Shown here one piece after another: positions 58,483 through 64,000 of a DNA stretch of 64,000 nucleotides. Source of the stretch: Miscanthus floridulus (taxonomy: Eukaryota > Streptophyta > Magnoliopsida > Poales > Poaceae); assembly GCF_019320115.1 (NCBI RefSeq), contig NC_089598.1, positions 85,073,844 to 85,137,843 on the forward strand. Direction: 5' to 3'. The notes under the pieces are model-generated. The model was not told where the DNA came from, did no database searches, and worked only from the letters and a program-made list of their open reading frames with translations. Position 1 is the first letter of the stretch. Each line of letters opens with the position of its first letter. A program made the translations under genes and the position numbers.

Positions 58483-59228
58483 CAGCTGCAGCACTTCTTT
58501 CTCCTCGGGTCACTCACTCCAACCCGTGAAAGAAAGGTGGGGAGGCTTTGGGCACCTCCTAGAAATTGCTCTACTAAGGGAGAAAGGTTTTGGTCTTAAA
58601 TTCTTCGGTGGAGAGATTGTAGAAGGTAAGAAAATACTATTCCATACTTTTTTTTGAAGTTTTAATGGTTGGTTAGTGAGTAATTAGAGTTTTGTTTTTC
58701 TCTCTCTTCTATGGTGCTTGAGCTACTTATGAAGCAAATTAGAGCTAAGTTTTAAATGTACTAGGGTAAATTAGGGAGGAGAACAAGATCAGTACCTTAT
58801 TTGGTCCATGTTTTTTTATTTTAGTGAACAATTAGATAGTTTTATGGATGTTTGATGTGCATGTGGATCTAGATCTAGGGTTTGGTTTTTTTATTAATTT
58901 CGTTTTTGTAAATTTATGTTTGATGAAATTGGACTAGGGTTTGTATGAAAGATACTGGGTAAAGTATAATTATTGCTAATTGTTGTCTTTGAAATTATTT
59001 ATTGTAATCAATAAATATGTATTTTAATTATTTATGGATAAATAGGTCATTAATTAATTTTCCTCTACCATGGTGTGTTTGTATGCTTCATGTAATTATA
59101 TTAGATTTATATTCATATATATCTGAAGTATATACAATTATTCTCAAGTAATTATTAATTTGATTCATTTTTTTATATATATCTGAATAAGTAGTCCTTT
59201 AATGTTTGTTTTATTGTTGTTGTAAAAG

Positions 59229-62200
59229 ATGGAGTACAGAAACTCTTGGATGTATGGTTCGTTAAGGTTCAAGGCAGGTTTTTGTGAAGAGGTGGATAAT
59301 TTTATTGAAGCCGTAAAGAAGCATGCAACGACATTGAAAGAGAATAAGGATACAATTATTTGCCTCTGTAAAGATTGCAAAAATCGTATGGCATGGACAG
59401 ATGTAACTATCATCATATCACATTTGATTATGCGAGGATTTGTTGAGGATTACACAGTGTGGATTTATCATGGTGAAACGGTTATTGTAAACGACGAGGA
59501 TGAGGAATACGATGACAAAACCATAGAATCCATGTCCCAATATTCAGCAGAGCTTGATGCATGAATGGATTTCGAGTTTGGCAATGAACAAGGTGGTGAT
59601 GCTGGTGGTTGGGATGGTAACGACGAAGGTGGTGCCGATAATGATGGTGGAGCACGTGTCGGGTATGAAGATGATTTGGAAAGGGTGACAAAAGCATCAA
59701 AGGAGACTGTGTATGGTGTTGAAAAGGGTTATCCGACACATTGGACATTGCTATGTTTTGTGCTTGAGCTGCTCATCCTGAAGGCTAAGTATGGCTGGTC
59801 AGACTGTAGTTTCAATGATCTATTGCATCTCCTGTCATGGGTGCTGCCACAACCAAACTTAGTTCCCGCCAACACATACCAAGCAAAGAAGGTCATAAGT
59901 CCATTGACAATGGGGGTTGAAAAAATCCATGCATACCCCAACCACTGCATACTTTTTCGTGGCAAAACATTTAAGTCACTGGATAAATGTCCTTGGTGTG
60001 GGGCCAGCCGGTACAAGAACAATGACCTTTACGGTGGGGACAAACCCTCCATGGGGAAAAAGAGGAATAAGAAGGGTACAAAAAAGGTGGTACAAGAATC
60101 TTAGCCCCTAGAGGATACTCCATTAGGCAACGATGCAAAGCAGAGAAGAATTCCTACCTCGGTAATATGGTACCTATCAGTGACCAACCGCTTGAGACGT
60201 ATCTTCCTAAACCCTAAAGAAGTCGCACTCATGACATGGTGGGATGATGAGCGCAAGGTGGTTGATGATAAGATTGCACACCTGGCTGATTGTAGTCAGT
60301 GGCAAAGGTTTGACGAGAAGCACAAAGAATTCAGCGATGACCCAAGGAATGTATGGTTTGGCTTGAGCACCAATAGAATGAATCTCTTCAATGAGAGAAT
60401 GAGCGACCACAGCACATGGCCAGTCATCTTGACCATGTACAACATCCCAACATGGTTGTGTTAGAAGAGGAAGTACCTTCTCCTCACTATTCTTATTTCT
60501 GGCCCTAAACAACTAGGCATTGATATAGACGTGTTCCTCGAGCCTTTGATGCAAGAAATGGAGAGGCTATGGAGGCATGGGGAGTAAATATATGATGCGT
60601 TCCGAAAGGAGGACTTCATATGTAGAGCAATAATATTTGTTACTACTAATGATTATCCCACGATGTTTGCTTTGTCTGGACAGATCAAAGGAAAGATAGG
60701 ATGCTTGGTTTGCTTGGATGGTACTACATGGGTGTACCTAGATGCATCCAAGAAGATAGTTTACCTAAGGAACCGACGCTTCTTAAAGATAAGTCACAAG
60801 TACCACAGCAAATTGTTCTTTAAATTTTATGACAACACCCCGGAGATTGAACCCCCTCTGGAGAGACGTCATAACAGAGAACACATGTACAGAATGGTGA
60901 AAACATGCGTGTCATCTATGGAAAGAAGAATCCAGATGGGACGAACAGAGATAGAAGCACACCTCCTATCAAAGGCGTACCTTTCAAGAAACAATCGATC
61001 TTCTTTCAGTATCTGCCTTATTGGCCAGACTTGGAAGTCCCCCATGCTATTGATGCTATGCACGTGCAAAAGAATGTCTTTGAGAGTCTCATTGCTACCT
61101 TGATGGACATAGGCAAGTCAAAGGATGGTCTGAAAGCACGAAAAGACATGGTGCAGCTAAACGTGATGCCACAGCTTCACCCGGTACCTGAGGCTAATGG
61201 AAAATACACTCTGCCCGTGGCGTGCTTCAACCTAACACCAGACGAGAAGAGAGCTATATGCACTTTCCTGAGGGGGATCAAAGCCCCGATGGGGTTTTCA
61301 GCAAATGTTAAGAAGCTAGTGTCGATGAAGGACTTGTCAATAACACACTGCAAGGCTCACGATTGCCATGTGATGCTGACAGTGTTTCTACCTATTGCAT
61401 CAGGGCTTGTCGGAGACCTAATACCGGGGTACCCTAGAAGGCGAAACCAATAACCACTAAACGTTAAAAACTTCTGGATGCATAAGGGCGCCATTACGTC
61501 CCTTGTTCGAATGACAGGAGTTTGGTTCCGCCTCGCCCGATGCCTTTTGAGATAGCTCTACCTCGCCCGAGGGCTCAGGGCTAGTCTCCATCTCACCCGA
61601 CGCCTTTGGGGCGGGCTCGGTCTCGCTCGAGGGCCGAGGGATAGACTCCGCCTCGCCCGATGCCTTTGAAGATAGCTCTGCCTCGCCCAAGGGCTCAGGG
61701 CTAGTCTCCGTCTCGCCCAACGCCTTTTGGGTGAGTTTGGTCTCGCCCGAGGGCTGAGGAATAGATTTCGCCTCGCCCGACCCTAGAGGGGCAGGGTCGG
61801 TCTCGCCCAAGAGATAGGGATTGGTCTCCGTTTTGCCCGATGGCAAGGAACGAGCCTCGCCCTGCTTGATATCTAATACTGGTTTCATCTTACCTGACAA
61901 CTTCTCCCCATTCCCTCAAGATGATGGGTACAGGGCAAGACAAGACGTTTGGGTCAACCATGGCTCCAAGGACCATACCCTGCGCCCTGGCAGGAAAAGT
62001 ACTACCAGGGAACGACAGGACAGGTGCTTTAGACCCTTCCGAGCGCCATAGAGCCTGAAAGGTATTACAGGTGCGTATTCCTCACCCTGTAGAGTTGTAG
62101 GCGCCGCCTTCAGTCCTAGGACACGGAACCCGACGAAGATATATGACAACCACTATGCTCCAGAAAAGGATTTGCTATCTCCACAAATGACGGATATTCC

Positions 62201-64000
62201 GTCACCACGCTATGGACCCAAGGGAGCGGCGCCCGCTTCCCAACCCCTCAGGTCCACCAAGTCAGAAGACCTTGACCACGGCGTTACTCCGGACCCCGAC
62301 CCCACGTCCCTCCGACAAAGACTCATAGGAACCAGAAGGCATGCGGAGCAAGGATAGGGAGGCTCATAAGTCAAACCACCATGCTGCAACCCATACCCTG
62401 CGCGGGGCAGCATTCTGTAACCAACCTGACATTCTATAGAGCCATCGATAGTATTGTAGGTGCTTATCTTCCTTTGCACTCATTAGAATGAAGGACGAGG
62501 CCGGGGAGACGTGAACCACAAGACGTAGAGTATGCTTCCTAAAGCCCTCACCCTTGTAAAGATAGCCCCTTCATCTATAAAAGGGGAGGCGCTTCCTCCA
62601 TCAAAGGGACCCGATCTTTGACGAAACAACACAAGACACTCACACACAGTCAAGCTGCGACCAAGCTCTTGGCCTCCTTTCAACCCTTCCATCAGAGACT
62701 TGGGACCAGTCCCTCTCTCGATCGTTTGTACCCCCTACTACGAACTGTTCACGGTGCTAATAACACGAGCAGCAACAAACTGGACATAGGGACATTCGGC
62801 CCGAACCAGTATAAATCTTGTGTCCTTTAGCGCACCATTCGAGCCTAACGTGCACTACTATAAATTTACTTGTCGGTGCTTGTACGAAACACCGACAGGG
62901 CTATAAAGCCAGAGTTCTTGAAAATGGTCATCACCCGCATGTGCTACTTCCCGCATGTGCTACTTCTTTTCGAAGATCTCACAGAAGATGATTGGTAAGC
63001 AAGAGCTGAGTGACCTACATGAATTTGTGGTGGAGACACAAAACCAACTGGAGATGTGTTTATCTCCTGCTTTTTTTTATATAATGCCACATCTCATGAT
63101 TCACATGGTTCATCAGATACAGGAGCTAGGCCCTTACTACTTGCATGAAATGTGGTCCTATGAGCGGTTCATGTCGGTTCTAAGTCAATACGTGCATAAT
63201 CAAGCATACCCAGAGGGCTCTATGATAGAGAGTTACAGTACTGAAGAAGTCATCGAGTGCTGTCAAGAGTACCTAAAAGTACAGAAAGGGATTGGTAAAC
63301 CCGATTCTCATCACAAGGGTAGGCTAGCCGGGAAGGGCACCAGTGGTAGAAAAGTGTTCATCGACCATGATTACAAAGAGGTGAGTCAGGCGCATTACAG
63401 TATCTTACAGAGTACACAACTGATGCAACCGTACATTGATGAACACTTGGCTACCATTATGGCCGAGAGAAATGGCTGTTCGGATGATTGGGTCATGAAA
63501 CAACACAAGCAACGACTAACTACATGGTTGAAGAACCAAAACATATCGCCTGCAGAAACCACAAACTCTATTACCATCAGTAGGTTAGCAGAGGGGCCAT
63601 CGAGACAGGTGACATCTTGAAATGCTTATGACATCAATGGGTAGACGTACTATACCCATGCAAAGGATAGTAAATATGTGAACCAAAACAGCGGCATTCC
63701 AATAGAGGCTCTCGATGGATTGGGGTGAAAGATCCAATACTTTGGCATCATTGAAGAGATATGGGAACTTGACTACGGAAGGGATATAACGGTGGCCCTG
63801 TTTCGATGCCGCTAGATCAAACAACACCAACTGAACGAGATCAGATTGAGAGTCATGGACCTCGAGAATCTAGGCTACCAAGATGACCCTTGGGTGCTCA
63901 CTTCACGTGTCGCACAAGTTTTCTATATGTCTGACCCACAAAGTAACCTTCCCCCGAAGAAGAAGACAAAGCATGTGGTTGCCTCCGGAAAACAGCACAT
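59229..64000 (+). pseudogene. CACTA-2 TNP2 transposase (copy 2), partial
   Basis: Same start, stops and frameshift as copy 1 up to the solo LTR. After the LTR the DUF4218-like frame is open for 221 residues (62955-63620, YYLHEMWSYERFMSVLSQ, KGRLAGKGTSGRKVFIDHD), where copy 1 has about six breaking indels. The C-terminus runs off the window. Confidence 0.88.
61408..62897 (+). mobile_element. Solo LTR in CACTA-2 TNP2 (copy 2)
   Basis: TGTCGG...CCGACA, 1490 bp, with a clean GGGCT duplication at 61403-61407 and 62898-62902. Confidence 0.92.

Larger units (their letters stand above)
38460..64000 (+). repeat. Tandem duplication, copy 2 (partial, runs off window)
   Basis: This matches 7971 to about 33507 of copy 1 in the same orientation. 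The flank immediately left (38459 and below) is the interior of CACTA-2. Outside the patches at 44.28-48.60 and 49.85-50.75 kb I see almost only single-base length differences. The right end of the unit is not reached. Confidence 0.97.
58155..64000 (+). mobile_element. CACTA-2 (copy 2), continues past window
   Basis: Starts CACTACGTAAAAAACG, with the subterminal array at 58196-58468 and TATA box ATATAAAA at 58475. It runs to the window end without reaching the second gene. Confidence 0.9.

Noticed and set aside
1..64000. tRNA, rRNA or snoRNA genes.
   Set aside because: No cloverleaf-type or rRNA-like sequence was noticed on reading. A tRNAscan or Rfam search could not be run.

Overview
The window is nuclear DNA from a grass (monocot). 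It consists almost entirely of nested transposable elements. The evidence is a Copia retrotransposon with the usual TGGTATCAGAGC primer site, two large CACTA (En/Spm-type) DNA transposons whose subterminal repeats contain the grass-typical CTTTAGTCCCGG motif, spliced multi-exon genes with GT/AG borders, and GC-rich exons typical of cereals. Species was not determined. No prokaryotic, organellar, rRNA, tRNA or CRISPR features were seen.

The largest structure is a direct tandem duplication of about 30.5 kb. Copy 1 is 7971-38459 and copy 2 is 38460-64000, which runs off the window at the equivalent of about 33507. Bases 1-7970 are single-copy. The two copies are nearly identical except for two SNP-rich patches inside one CACTA element (about 13.8-18.1 kb and 19.3-20.3 kb in copy 1) and scattered one-base indels, mostly in homopolymers. 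This could be a young duplication with a gene-conversion-like patch, or an assembly duplication or haplotype switch.

Layout of copy 1 and its left flank. (1) 1-11014, minus strand: Copia element with 5' LTR at 9444-11014, then gag, protease, integrase, RT and RNase H down to 3746, a spacer, and a decayed third ORF to the window edge. (2) 11015-13517: old host or captured DNA with a possible type-B response-regulator fragment and a 0.2-kb direct repeat. (3) 13518-26278: CACTA-1, bounded by CACTAGTA...TACTAGTG and the 3-bp target duplication ATC. It carries a TNP2-type transposase (broken by a solo LTR at 21593-23386, target duplication GGTGG), a small GRF-like zinc-finger gene, and a second large gene ending in a Ulp1-type cysteine protease domain. 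All are on the minus strand. (4) 26748-27344: the last two coding exons of a TGA-type bZIP/DOG1-domain factor. (5) 27659-38459: CACTA-2 on the plus strand, with a different subterminal repeat, a TNP2 gene broken by another solo LTR (30912-32402, target duplication GGGCT), an 81-nt-arm hairpin, and a TPase-24/Ulp1-like gene. Its right end is cut off by the duplication junction.

None of the transposon genes is intact as shown. Damage is dominated by C-to-T type stop codons (mainly CAG to TAG), single-base frameshifts and nested solo LTRs. The order of events that can be read is: host fragments, then the CACTA insertions, then solo LTRs inside both transposase genes, then the 30-kb duplication, since both copies share the solo LTRs at the same sites.
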